Assembly: GCF_003352465.1 (NCBI RefSeq)
Contig: NZ_CP031153.1
Location: 5,295,501-5,359,500, forward strand
DNA length: 64,000 nucleotides
Direction: 5' to 3'
Source of the DNA: Kordia sp. SMS9
Lineage (GTDB): Bacteria; Bacteroidota; Bacteroidia; Flavobacteriales; Flavobacteriaceae
A model generated the notes under the pieces. It had not been told where the DNA came from and searched no databases. It saw only the letters and a program-made list of their open reading frames with translations. The translations under genes were made by a program, and so were the position numbers. The number at the start of each line of letters is the position of its first letter. The stretch's first letter is position 1. Positions 52,837 through 60,522 of the stretch are shown here, piece after piece.

Positions 52837-54364
52837 TTTTATTCACTAAAGAATCCTTGAGAGTAGAATTTTGTATTAAAATAGGTTGCTTTATACTATC
52901 GATAAGTAAAGTATCATTATAGATGATGTTATCTAAATTAGTATCGTGTGTATGTGATTCTTTTATCTCATTTGGAATAGGATCATTTTCTTTAATTACT
53001 TCATCTTTTTGAATCACTAGATAAATACTAAATACTATCACCGTCAGTAGAAAGATTGTTGAGCTCAGAATTATCAAGCCTTTTTTTTTAAAGCTATTAT
53101 TACTCGATTTTTCTTTAGTATCATCAGCGTCTGTATAATTTACATCATCATCTTTCAGTACGTATCCTTTGCATTCTTCAGCCTCTTTACCTACAAAAGC
53201 TTTCCAAATTTCCTTATGAGGGTTTAGTATGACAGCATAATGCCAATTTTGATTGAAAAAGCGATATTGAGTATTCATATCTGTACCTGACATATATAGA
53301 CTCAACTCATTTGGATGTGTGTGATACCAGCCAATTACTTGAATATTATCGTTTTTTTCTTCGGCTATTTCATCTGCATCGTTTAACATTTGTGACCAAG
53401 TTTCATGTGACATTTCTAAATACGTAGGATTTCCCTTAGCTGTTTTACCTATCACAATATCCTCCACGATTGCAAACTGCATTTTTCTTTTTTTATCAAA
53501 AAATACTTTTCCCAGAAGAATACCTCCTTGTTCGTTTTTATTTATCGAAGTCTTATGATTCCCCCATTCAATGTGATTCCATATTTGTTGTTTTGCTTTT
53601 TGAGATATGAACAGCAAACTATCAGATTGAATATTTTTATTTCTGGAGTTGAGATTTTCATCGATTTTAAAATCTTCTTCTGTTAATTCTTTTTCTTCAA
53701 GTTCATATTTTTCATTAGCTGTTATATTGAATCTTTTTTTGATTTTAAACTGTGCTTTTTTACTAGAACTTCTCTTGTTTTTATCTGAATCAATATTGAA
53801 CTTTGGTTTTTTAATTTGTTGATTTGAATCTGAGGGTATTAGTTCTTCTAAAAAAGTATCTGTTGGGGGAATGTTTTTATCTCTGACTATTTGATCTGAA
53901 TACCACTGATAAGCTTTTTTATTTCCAATATTATCAGGGTTGATGTAATTTTTATGAAATTGTAGGGATAGAATCATTTCTTTCACATAATCTACAACAC
54001 TATCATGTTTTCTTAAAGAGCCAACCCATAATGCCTTTTTATTAAATAATTCTATTTGAGTATACTTATTTAATAAATCCAAGTATGGAATAGGACTAAG
54101 AAGCCTGAAGTTTGGATGATAAGGTACTTCTAATCCTTCCTTAATAAAAATCTTATAAATAACTTTAGAATCATTTTTCTTTTCCAGTACTAGTTGAAAT
54201 TTAAACCCTTTTCCGATTTCACCTTTTGAAATGTAACTTTTCACTTTCAAAGTAAAATCTACAATGTAAGAGCCTTTTTTAACATCTAAATAATTGATTT
54301 TGTTTTCTTGGAAAAAGCTTAATAGTTCTTGTAATTCTCTGTCAATTGATTTTCGTATTTCCAT
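52829..54364 (-). CDS. Fusion of inactive E2 (UEV-like) domain, JAMM peptidase and transmembrane helix, 511 aa
   Basis: Residues 1-160 resemble the E2 of the operon: YHPNFRLLSP matches the E2 P-x-x-Y-P block, and WVGSLRKHDSVVDYVKEMIL plus YQWYSD match its C-terminal helices. The catalytic Cys position is occupied by Trp/Val, so it is predicted inactive. A linker (180-245) has four F-x-I motifs, including KRFNI at 210-214. The JAMM peptidase domain (245-405) keeps E278, H348, H350, S359 and D362. A helix at 430-452 anchors it. It probably removes Ubl at the membrane. The following Cys-domain gene overlaps its stop. Confidence 0.78.
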   Translation of the reverse strand: MEIRKSIDRELQELLSFFQENKINYLDVKKGSYIVDFTLKVKSYISKGEIGKGFKFQLVLEKKNDSKVIYKIFIKEGLEVPYHPNFRLLSPIPYLDLLNKYTQIELFNKKALWVGSLRKHDSVVDYVKEMILSLQFHKNYINPDNIGNKKAYQWYSDQIVRDKNIPPTDTFLEELIPSDSNQQIKKPKFNIDSDKNKRSSSKKAQFKIKKRFNITANEKYELEEKELTEEDFKIDENLNSRNKNIQSDSLLFISQKAKQQIWNHIEWGNHKTSINKNEQGGILLGKVFFDKKRKMQFAIVEDIVIGKTAKGNPTYLEMSHETWSQMLNDADEIAEEKNDNIQVIGWYHTHPNELSLYMSGTDMNTQYRFFNQNWHYAVILNPHKEIWKAFVGKEAEECKGYVLKDDDVNYTDADDTKEKSSNNSFKKKGLIILSSTIFLLTVIVFSIYLVIQKDEVIKENDPIPNEIKESHTHDTNLDNIIYNDTLLIDSIKQPILIQNSTLKDSLVNKNE

Positions 54365-54366
54365 AA

Positions 54367-54966
54367 TTAGCTTTTTAAAATATATCCATTACATTCTTTG
54401 GCATCTAATCCACTAAAAGCTCTCCATATCTGCTTTTGAGGATTTAAAACAATGGCAAACTGCCAATCTTTAGAAAACATTGTTCGTTGCGTATGTAAGT
54501 CTGTCCCAGACATAAATACAGATAATCTTCCTGGATGTGTATGATACCACCCGATTACTTGTAATTCTTCATTTTTTTCAGAATCGTCATTCATAGCATC
54601 AAGATTATCCATCATTAATTTCCATGTATGATGATCAAATTTCAAATATGCCATAGAACCTTTGGCAGTAAGCGCTGGAATTGCATTTTTAGCGTAACCA
54701 ATGATTCTCTTCTTTTTTTTATCTTCATAAGAATGACCTATTAATAATCCGCCTTGTTCTACCGAATTATTAGCTGTATCCTTATTCCAATCAATATGAC
54801 CAAAAATAGTTTCCTTTGCTTTTTGAGAAAGAAATATCTCATTTAGTGTTCCTAGTTTTTGGATATCAGAATCGTATTCATCATTCTTTTCTAGCGAAAT
54901 GTTTTTTTCTAATAGTTTTGGAATATATTCACTAACCGTTTCGTGTATACTAAATTTCTTATTCAT
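54367..54966 (-). CDS. JAB/JAMM deubiquitinase-like metallopeptidase, 199 aa
   Basis: The zinc site is complete: E70 (VEQGGLLIG), H142 and H144 (GWYHTHPGRLSVF), S153 and D156 (MSGTD). The N-terminus MNKKFSIHETV carries the operon motif KKFSI at residues 3-7. JAMM enzymes of bacterial Ubl operons trim Ubl precursors and reverse conjugation. The protein closely resembles the JAMM part of the downstream 511-residue fusion (ITQ/GWYHTHP, LNPxKxIWxAF, ECxGYxLK), so the two are duplicates. It lies 2 bp before the fusion gene. Confidence 0.88.
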   Translation of the reverse strand: MNKKFSIHETVSEYIPKLLEKNISLEKNDEYDSDIQKLGTLNEIFLSQKAKETIFGHIDWNKDTANNSVEQGGLLIGHSYEDKKKKRIIGYAKNAIPALTAKGSMAYLKFDHHTWKLMMDNLDAMNDDSEKNEELQVIGWYHTHPGRLSVFMSGTDLHTQRTMFSKDWQFAIVLNPQKQIWRAFSGLDAKECNGYILKS

Positions 54967-54978
54967 ATTATTTTAGTT

Positions 54979-55524
54979 TTAACAACCATCTGTTGCCGGA
55001 ATTATTCTAATCGTATCATTATCTTGGATAGAATTTTGAGAAAGTGTTCTTGTATTATCTAACTGATGAGCTCCTTTAAGTACAAGATTATACCCATCAT
55101 CACAAGCAGGCACAAAGTCATTAGCAATCAACTCTGATACTATTTGTTGCCCAGTCATAATATCATCCAAAGTGACTGAAATAACTCTTCCATCAGTTGG
55201 GTGCATAAAATTTACATTGATAACCTCAGTCTTAACAGGGCTTATCTCGTTGCTTCTAATAGTATTTTTTTTATTTGTTTTTTCAGGTGATACGTTATTA
55301 TTACCTAGAAGATTTCCTCCTATAAATGTTAACTCATATCCTTGACTATTTGCAAGTATAAAGTCATTTGCTATCAATTCACTTATAATTTCGCCTCCAG
55401 TCATTGTATTATCTATTGTTATACTAATGAACTTACCATTTATAGGATGCATGAAATTTAAGTTAATAGATTTTTGATCGAGAATTTTGAATTTCTTTTT
55501 TATTCTATTGTTAAAAGTGTTCAT
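54979..55524 (-). CDS. Tandem ubiquitin-like protein, 181 aa, ending Gly-Cys
   Basis: Two beta-grasp repeats of the YukD/Ubl type: residues 20-75 (NLNFMHPINGKFISITIDNT) and 102-181 (NVNFMHPTDGRVISVTLDDI). Both carry the MTGxxIxSELIANDF segment. The first lacks the last strand; the second is complete and ends DTIRIIPATDGC, so the chain ends in Gly180-Cys181. The N-terminus has the motif KKFKI at 10-14. It closely matches the single Ubl at 56721-56999 but lacks its tail. It may be a conjugated poly-Ubl or a fixed binding platform. JAMM genes flank it on both sides. Confidence 0.82.
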   Translation of the reverse strand: MNTFNNRIKKKFKILDQKSINLNFMHPINGKFISITIDNTMTGGEIISELIANDFILANSQGYELTFIGGNLLGNNNVSPEKTNKKNTIRSNEISPVKTEVINVNFMHPTDGRVISVTLDDIMTGQQIVSELIANDFVPACDDGYNLVLKGAHQLDNTRTLSQNSIQDNDTIRIIPATDGC

Positions 55525-55544
55525 GTTATATTTTTTGAGTTTAT

Positions 55545-56129
55545 TTACTTAAGTACAAATCCTTGACATTCATGAGCTTTTTTACCGTTAAAAGCCTTCC
55601 AAATTTGTTTTTTCGGATTTAAAACAATTCCAAATTGCCAAGGCAATGGAAACATTTTCTGCATATCCATATCCTTTTCTGACATATAAACTGAACGGAT
55701 TCCTTTGTGAGTATGATACCATCCTACAACATATTCTTTATTGGCAACAGTTTTATTTTTATTATAGATATCTAATTTGCTTAGCATGACTTGCCATGAA
55801 TCGAATCCATACTTTTTTTCATTAATTGAATCCTCTTTAACAACTGCTGGAATAATTGACGTAACTATAGAATAATAGAATCTTTCAGAACTATTCAAAT
55901 ATGGTTTTCCTATTAACAAACCTCCTTCTTCATAAGCATTAGTAGCGATTTTGGCTCCCCAATTTATTTCTTTAAATAATTGTTTTCGTGCCATAGCCGA
56001 AATATAAATTCTACTTGAACAACTGTAAGTTGAATTCAAAGAATTAAACCTATCAAGTGTTTCAAAGTTTAATATATCCTGTTCTTTTGGCTCATGAAGA
56101 ATAGTTTTATTTATGTGAAAAAAATACAT
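55545..56129 (-). CDS. JAB/JAMM deubiquitinase-like metallopeptidase, 194 aa
   Basis: A second stand-alone JAMM protein. E67 (YEEGGLLIG), H139 and H141 (GWYHTHKGI), S150 and D153 (MSEKD) form an intact zinc site. The C-terminus (LNPKKQIWKAFNGKKAHECQ) matches the other two JAMM domains, but the rest has diverged more. The N-terminus MYFFHINKTI holds a loose F-x-I motif. It sits between the E2 and the tandem Ubl genes. Three JAMM domains in one operon suggest separate jobs, such as Ubl maturation and deconjugation. Confidence 0.86.
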   Translation of the reverse strand: MYFFHINKTILHEPKEQDILNFETLDRFNSLNSTYSCSSRIYISAMARKQLFKEINWGAKIATNAYEEGGLLIGKPYLNSSERFYYSIVTSIIPAVVKEDSINEKKYGFDSWQVMLSKLDIYNKNKTVANKEYVVGWYHTHKGIRSVYMSEKDMDMQKMFPLPWQFGIVLNPKKQIWKAFNGKKAHECQGFVLK

Positions 56130-56190
56130 ATTTCAGTTTTATTGATTGGCTACTTAAAAAAGAAAAATATGTTCTTTATAAGGCTCAGCC

Positions 56191-56724
56191 TCAATTAATT
56201 TTGAATTTTTTCTTTGCTTGAAATTGCATTGTCATTTTCTTCTTTGTAGGATCAGGAAGTATTGTGCTATCGCAAGGAAATATACCGCTACGTTTATGAG
56301 ACTTGTACCAATTATTTGCACTTGAATTGGCGGGACTATTTTCATTAGTAATGTCTAAATCGTACTGTAATGTACGTATCATTCTTATGATATGATGTCC
56401 TAAGCCTTCAGACATTAACCATGTTCCATAACACCATTTTCCAGCTCTATACCAATTTGGGTGGTATACAATGGGTTTTGATATCATTTCAACCTGTGGC
56501 GCTGCAATCGGATAATTTGGAGGTAGCTTTACAGTAATAGTATGTGAGTTTCTATACTTAGGACCTTCTCCTACAATACCTCTAATATTAATGGTTACTT
56601 CATATTCCTCAACATACGGAGGAGTGCCTTTTGTAGCTTTCCAAGAAATTATACTTCCTTTTATATTGACCATTTCTGTATGGTCATTTTTTAACCGTAA
56701 GTTTCTTATTTCTTGTGGTGTCAT
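56191..56724 (-). CDS. E2-like ubiquitin-conjugating enzyme, 177 aa
   Basis: The E2 (UBC) fold is clear: strands EYEVTINIRG and SHTITVKLPPNYP, then IVYHPN at residues 85-90 and the catalytic Cys98 (GKWCYGTWL). HPN-x7-Cys is the same spacing as in eukaryotic E2 enzymes. C-terminal helices (GHHIIRMIRTLQYDLDI, NNWYKSHK) follow. The protein ends KKKFKIN, the operon motif at its extreme C-terminus (172-176). It would receive the Ubl thioester from the E1 and pass it to a target. Its start overlaps the Ubl stop by 4 bp. Confidence 0.88.
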   Translation of the reverse strand: MTPQEIRNLRLKNDHTEMVNIKGSIISWKATKGTPPYVEEYEVTINIRGIVGEGPKYRNSHTITVKLPPNYPIAAPQVEMISKPIVYHPNWYRAGKWCYGTWLMSEGLGHHIIRMIRTLQYDLDITNENSPANSSANNWYKSHKRSGIFPCDSTILPDPTKKKMTMQFQAKKKFKIN

Positions 56725-56999
56725 ACGCTCTGATTTGAAGAATTTAATTGTCCCGCATCTGTTGCTGGAATTACTCTAATGGTATCGTTGTCTTTAACAG
56801 CATTTTGAAAAAGAGTTCTTGCATTATCCAATTGAGCGCCACCTTTTATTGCCAAATTGTACCCGTCACCACTTGCTGGCACAAAATCGTTTGCAATTAA
56901 CTCTGCCACAACTTCTTGTCCTGTCATGGTGTCTTCTATTGTTACAGAAATTACTCTTCCGTCTGTTGGGTGCATAAAATTTACGTTTACATCTGCCAT
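56721..56999 (-). CDS. Ubiquitin-like protein (Ubl) with C-terminal tail, 92 aa
   Basis: A single beta-grasp domain (NVNFMHPTDGRVISVTIEDT, VVAELIANDF, DNDTIRVIPATDAG). It ends with a nine-residue tail after Gly83 (QLNSSNQSV), so a peptidase must cut it before adenylation if Gly83 is the active end, as known for bacterial Ubls in related operons. The fold is YukD-like and not ThiS/MoaD, because E2 and JAMM genes accompany it. It overlaps the E2 gene by 4 bp and follows the E1 gene by 10 bp. Confidence 0.86.
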   Translation of the reverse strand: MADVNVNFMHPTDGRVISVTIEDTMTGQEVVAELIANDFVPASGDGYNLAIKGGAQLDNARTLFQNAVKDNDTIRVIPATDAGQLNSSNQSV

Positions 57000-57009
57000 A
57001 ATTTTGATT

Positions 57010-58248
57010 TTAATTAATTGATTTTAAAATTGTGTTATCTGCTAGTTTATAATATTTATATTCGTTTTGTTGATTTAATACTGCGAGAATTTGCATGTGC
57101 GGTACGCCTAATTGATGTAATGTGAAATTAAGGAGTTCTTCATCTGAATTTTCTAGACTAAATTGTTCTTGAGAAATTTTATGTGTTTGAATTTCTTTAT
57201 CCGTCTTTGAATAATTACTACCTCCATCTTTACACTTTTTACAAATAAATTCTTCTGCGTCAATTCTAAAAGTGGGACGCATTAGTTTAATTTGAGAATC
57301 ACAAGTTCTACAAGAAACACTTTTGATAAAACTTCTGTCTCCTCTAAAGTCTAACGAAGCACCTTCTCCTGAAAATTCATCTTGTGTTATATGTTCTAAA
57401 AAATCCTTTAGTTTAATATGTACGTCTAATGATAGCTCAGTTACATTAGGGTAACTTGCATGTGCTGTACAACTTTCATTTATATTTTTAGAAAATATAT
57501 CAAAGTCATTGTTCTTCCCTTGGAAGTATATTTTTTTTCCGATGGCAACTTCTTGACCACATAAAAACTTAACAGCTTCTTGTACTTGTATGGCTGACAC
57601 AATCGCTGAAGTAATTTGAGTTGTAGGCATTTTATCTTCTTCAAACGCTTTTAATTTTGCTTGATCGCAAGAATATCTTTTATTTGAGTTTGCGAGTTGA
57701 TTAGGTGTTAGGTTACATTCGTAACATGGTAGTTGTGGCGGATGGTAAAATTCTACTCTCAAACCTAATTCATACATGCCGCTATCAATCCATGGTGTTT
57801 TTGTGAGCCAGCATTGCCTGTTGATTGACATGCGAGCCTCTACATTATCTAAACAACCTAATACTAGATCCATTTCATCATAGATTCCTGTGCCAAGTTC
57901 CCAAACTAAGTCTCCATGAAACCAGTCTATATTTATATCATCATTGAATGCTAGTTCCTTTACTCTTTTTGCAGCTACTTCAGCTTTCTTCTTTCCAACA
58001 TCATCTTTTCGAAATAGCACAGTTCTACTTAGATTAGATGTATTTATAGTATCAAAATCTACAATAAATATATTTCCGATTCCCAGTAATGCTAAATTTT
58101 TCAGGGTTTCATTCCCTATGGCTCCAGCTCCTACAACCATTATTTTTGCATTTTTCAGTTTGTCTTGACTCCACCATGATATTCGTTCTTGCCTATCAGT
58201 TGGGTTTTCTTCAAAATTTATACTGTTTTTAATCTCGAATTTTTTCAT
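57010..58248 (-). CDS. E1-like (ThiF-fold) activating enzyme, 412 aa
   Basis: A single adenylation domain: nucleotide loop VVGAGAIGN (residues 38-46), IVDFDTINTSNLSRTVLF (62-79, with the Asp and Arg that bind ATP), K87/K88, and MPTTQITSAIVSAIQVQEAV (207-226). C175/C178 form a CxxC; Cys194 (RYSCDQ) is a candidate catalytic Cys. A C-terminal zinc ribbon (C313/C316, C336/C339) replaces the usual fold domain. The N-terminus MKKFEIKN bears the operon motif at 2-6. It lacks the N-terminal inactive adenylation domain of larger bacterial E1s. It activates the Ubl and loads the E2. Confidence 0.88.
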   Translation of the reverse strand: MKKFEIKNSINFEENPTDRQERISWWSQDKLKNAKIMVVGAGAIGNETLKNLALLGIGNIFIVDFDTINTSNLSRTVLFRKDDVGKKKAEVAAKRVKELAFNDDINIDWFHGDLVWELGTGIYDEMDLVLGCLDNVEARMSINRQCWLTKTPWIDSGMYELGLRVEFYHPPQLPCYECNLTPNQLANSNKRYSCDQAKLKAFEEDKMPTTQITSAIVSAIQVQEAVKFLCGQEVAIGKKIYFQGKNNDFDIFSKNINESCTAHASYPNVTELSLDVHIKLKDFLEHITQDEFSGEGASLDFRGDRSFIKSVSCRTCDSQIKLMRPTFRIDAEEFICKKCKDGGSNYSKTDKEIQTHKISQEQFSLENSDEELLNFTLHQLGVPHMQILAVLNQQNEYKYYKLADNTILKSIN

Positions 58249-58260
58249 TATTTATTTTTT

Positions 58261-58569
58261 TTACCAGATAAAATCACATCCACCTTTTTCAATACTACAC
58301 TTCCATCGATTATTATGTTTAATAATTGTTCCGGATGAATTACATCTTGGACAACTTCTAGGACGACTGCTATTTATAATATTAAATTTCTCATCTTTTA
58401 CAGGAACTCTTCTCCGATTGGTGATCTGAAATTTTTTATTTGTTGGGTTGTTGATGTTAAAGGTTTTTTTTTCTGTTTCAGTTATGTCATTATAGATTTG
58501 TTCAGTATGTATTTCTTCTTCTGAAAACATATTCTTAATTTTTCGCCATGCTCGTGATAAAAAATTCAA
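58261..58569 (-). CDS. Small adaptor-like protein: three F-x-I motifs plus zinc ribbon, 102 aa
   Basis: Apart from the N-terminal helix (NFLSRAWRKIKNMFSEEEI), residues 30-70 look disordered and hold KTFNI (35-39), KKFQI (45-49) and EKFNI (60-64). Residues 73-98 are a zinc ribbon (C73, C76, C91, C98; SCPRCNSSG, KCSIEKGGCDFIW). Nothing catalytic is present. Multiple copies of the motif found once in other operon proteins suggest a bridging scaffold. It lies 12 bp before the E1 gene and 1 bp after the two-helix protein gene. Confidence 0.6.
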   Translation of the reverse strand: MNFLSRAWRKIKNMFSEEEIHTEQIYNDITETEKKTFNINNPTNKKFQITNRRRVPVKDEKFNIINSSRPRSCPRCNSSGTIIKHNNRWKCSIEKGGCDFIW

Positions 58570-58570
58570 T

Positions 58571-59305
58571 TTATTCTGTTTTTTGATGTTGTTTAATATT
58601 ATGCACCTCTTTTATGAGCGTCTTGAGCATAAGAGTATTTTGCTTTTTCATACTCCATTCGTTGGGTCGAGGATGCCAATCAAATAGTACATCAAATAAA
58701 CGAGCACATGCTTTTTCTTTTTGATCTTGATTTACACATATTGCGTTTATTATAGCGGGATAACTTCCCATTATGTGTATGGACTCACATGCTTTGTGAT
58801 AATGTTTTAATGCATTTCGATATTGGTATATTAGTAATGCTATTATCGCACTGAACGGAAGTAATACCGATGTTCTATATATAATTTGAGTAGATATTGC
58901 TGTATCCAACCAATTTTTATAATGTAAAGGAAGAATTAAAAGAAATATTAATGTTATAACAGTTATTATGGTTAAGCTAAAAAACAACCAATATTGAAGC
59001 GAATATTTACGTTTATCTCTTTGAAAAGGTTTTTTTTCGGGTTTTAATAAGTCTTTTAAATCTTCAATCCCTTTACTAACAGTATTCGTTGTACCATTAG
59101 CTATTTTTAATAGGTTTATTTCTGATTGTTTCTCTTTAATTACATGACGTAATATTTTTAAGATGATTTCAGTTCCTTTTTCTTTATCAGTAGATTTTGT
59201 TGAGACATAATCGTTAATTTCTATGACAAACTCTGCAGGATAATTGATTTCTTCAGTTTCAATTTCATCTTGTATTGCCACAATTGTATCTGAAAGTATT
59301 CCCAT
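58571..59305 (-). CDS. Two-helix membrane protein, 244 aa (possible effector)
   Basis: A soluble N-terminal part of about 120 residues (AEFVIEINDYVSTKSTDKEK) is followed by two adjacent helices (YWLFFSLTIITVITLIFLLI and VLLPFSAIIALLIYQYRNAL) and a C-terminal helical part with HKACESIHIMGSYPAIINAI. The two-helix hairpin flanked by helical domains resembles SLATT-like or other pore-forming effectors of bacterial defence loci, but no signature proves it. It lies 2 bp downstream of the TIR gene and 1 bp upstream of the zinc-ribbon gene, so they are co-transcribed. Confidence 0.5.
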   Translation of the reverse strand: MGILSDTIVAIQDEIETEEINYPAEFVIEINDYVSTKSTDKEKGTEIILKILRHVIKEKQSEINLLKIANGTTNTVSKGIEDLKDLLKPEKKPFQRDKRKYSLQYWLFFSLTIITVITLIFLLILPLHYKNWLDTAISTQIIYRTSVLLPFSAIIALLIYQYRNALKHYHKACESIHIMGSYPAIINAICVNQDQKEKACARLFDVLFDWHPRPNEWSMKKQNTLMLKTLIKEVHNIKQHQKTE

Positions 59306-59307
59306 AA

Positions 59308-60408
59308 TTATCCTTTTTTGGTTTGAATGTTATAAATAATTTTTAATAGTAGTTCATAGAATTTTTCAATTAAAAAGCTATTCTTTACATTAATTGGTAC
59401 TAACAAAAAACCTATCCTATCTTGCAACTCAGAATTTGAACTATATGAAAATATTATTCCTTTTGTATTGACTAAAGATTCTAATACTAACACATAAGTG
59501 TTAGTGGTCACTGATAAAAGTTTACAGCTATCTAGGTTTATGAAATTGAAATATATTTCAACACTTAAAAGAATTTTATTTTCAATGTAAAACTCAAGTA
59601 CTACTTTGTCTTTATCACATAAGACTTTATTAAATAATAATTCTGTATTGACCAAATGCAACTTAAAATGTATTAGAGGAATTATATCACATAACTCTTC
59701 AATAATTTTTTCAGTATCCATTTTAAAATCATTTAGCACAGTATTTGGTAATTCTGTTAATGTTTCACTTTGATTACAATGAATATTCAAAAAATGTAAT
59801 GTCCATATATCTTTTAAAAATACCATCCTACACTTCTTACAAACAACAACTTCATCTCCGACACCAATTAACTCTTTACTGACAGGGTCTTTTCTTTGAT
59901 CAGCTAAAAATGCTTCGTGCTTGTTCCTATTAATTGTTATAACATTAGGTTCATTTACCAGATTAGAATTATTACTTTCAGGTTTAATTCTATTTTTTTT
60001 AATTAATCTTTTATTGATTGTGTTAGCGATAGCTTTAGGATCTGAATTCCACTTTATATATGCTATTTTTTTTATCGTAACTGGAAGTTCTGTATTCTCA
60101 TACAATATTGGAATGAAATAATTTGCGTCTGTTTTTAATCGCTCCAGTATAACCTTTAATTCAAGCTGCGTGTATTCTCCTAGAAGATATTCTTCTGAAA
60201 GAATTGCTAAAGCAATTTTAGCAGAATCTCTAAATAATTTAGTCAGATTATCTCCTAATTCAAACCCTGCATTCTCCTCTTGATTATAAGGATAGTAATA
60301 AGTATTAATATTTAATCTTTCTAAAGCTATACATATACCTGCTGCAATATCTTTTTGAGCTTCTGAGAAAGAAATAACAACATCGTATTTGTGATTTAGT
60401 ATTTGCAT
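59308..60408 (-). CDS. TIR-domain protein with Cys-rich domain, 366 aa
   Basis: Residues 7-135 are a TIR domain: YDVVISFSEAQKDIAAGI, ALERLNINTYYYPYN, AILSEEYLLGEYTQLELKVI with the candidate NADase Glu83, and FIPILYE. Residues 155-222 are the Cys-rich domain seen in 49144-49980 and 51847-52836 (ITINRNKHEAFLADQRKDPV, VVVCKKCRMVFLKDIW), with C190, C193, H210 and C211. The last 140 residues are an unknown alpha/beta domain. TIR enzymes in defence systems deplete NAD or make signalling molecules. It leads a transcript that continues through the E1, Ubl and E2 genes. Confidence 0.75.
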   Translation of the reverse strand: MQILNHKYDVVISFSEAQKDIAAGICIALERLNINTYYYPYNQEENAGFELGDNLTKLFRDSAKIALAILSEEYLLGEYTQLELKVILERLKTDANYFIPILYENTELPVTIKKIAYIKWNSDPKAIANTINKRLIKKNRIKPESNNSNLVNEPNVITINRNKHEAFLADQRKDPVSKELIGVGDEVVVCKKCRMVFLKDIWTLHFLNIHCNQSETLTELPNTVLNDFKMDTEKIIEELCDIIPLIHFKLHLVNTELLFNKVLCDKDKVVLEFYIENKILLSVEIYFNFINLDSCKLLSVTTNTYVLVLESLVNTKGIIFSYSSNSELQDRIGFLLVPINVKNSFLIEKFYELLLKIIYNIQTKKG

Positions 60409-60522
60409 CTACTATTAGATAAATTAACAAATCAAAGATCATAGATTGCTCAATATTTACCGTCATGAAATGTATTGATTTACATCTCCTTACTTCTTAT
60501 GATTTTTTTATCATGGCTAGTT

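Noticed and set aside
56721-58248. Reading the E1 and Ubl as ThiF/ThiS or MoeB/MoaD cofactor genes
   Set aside because: No thiamin or molybdopterin genes are nearby, whereas an E2 with HPN-x7-Cys, JAMM peptidases and a second Ubl are in the same operon.
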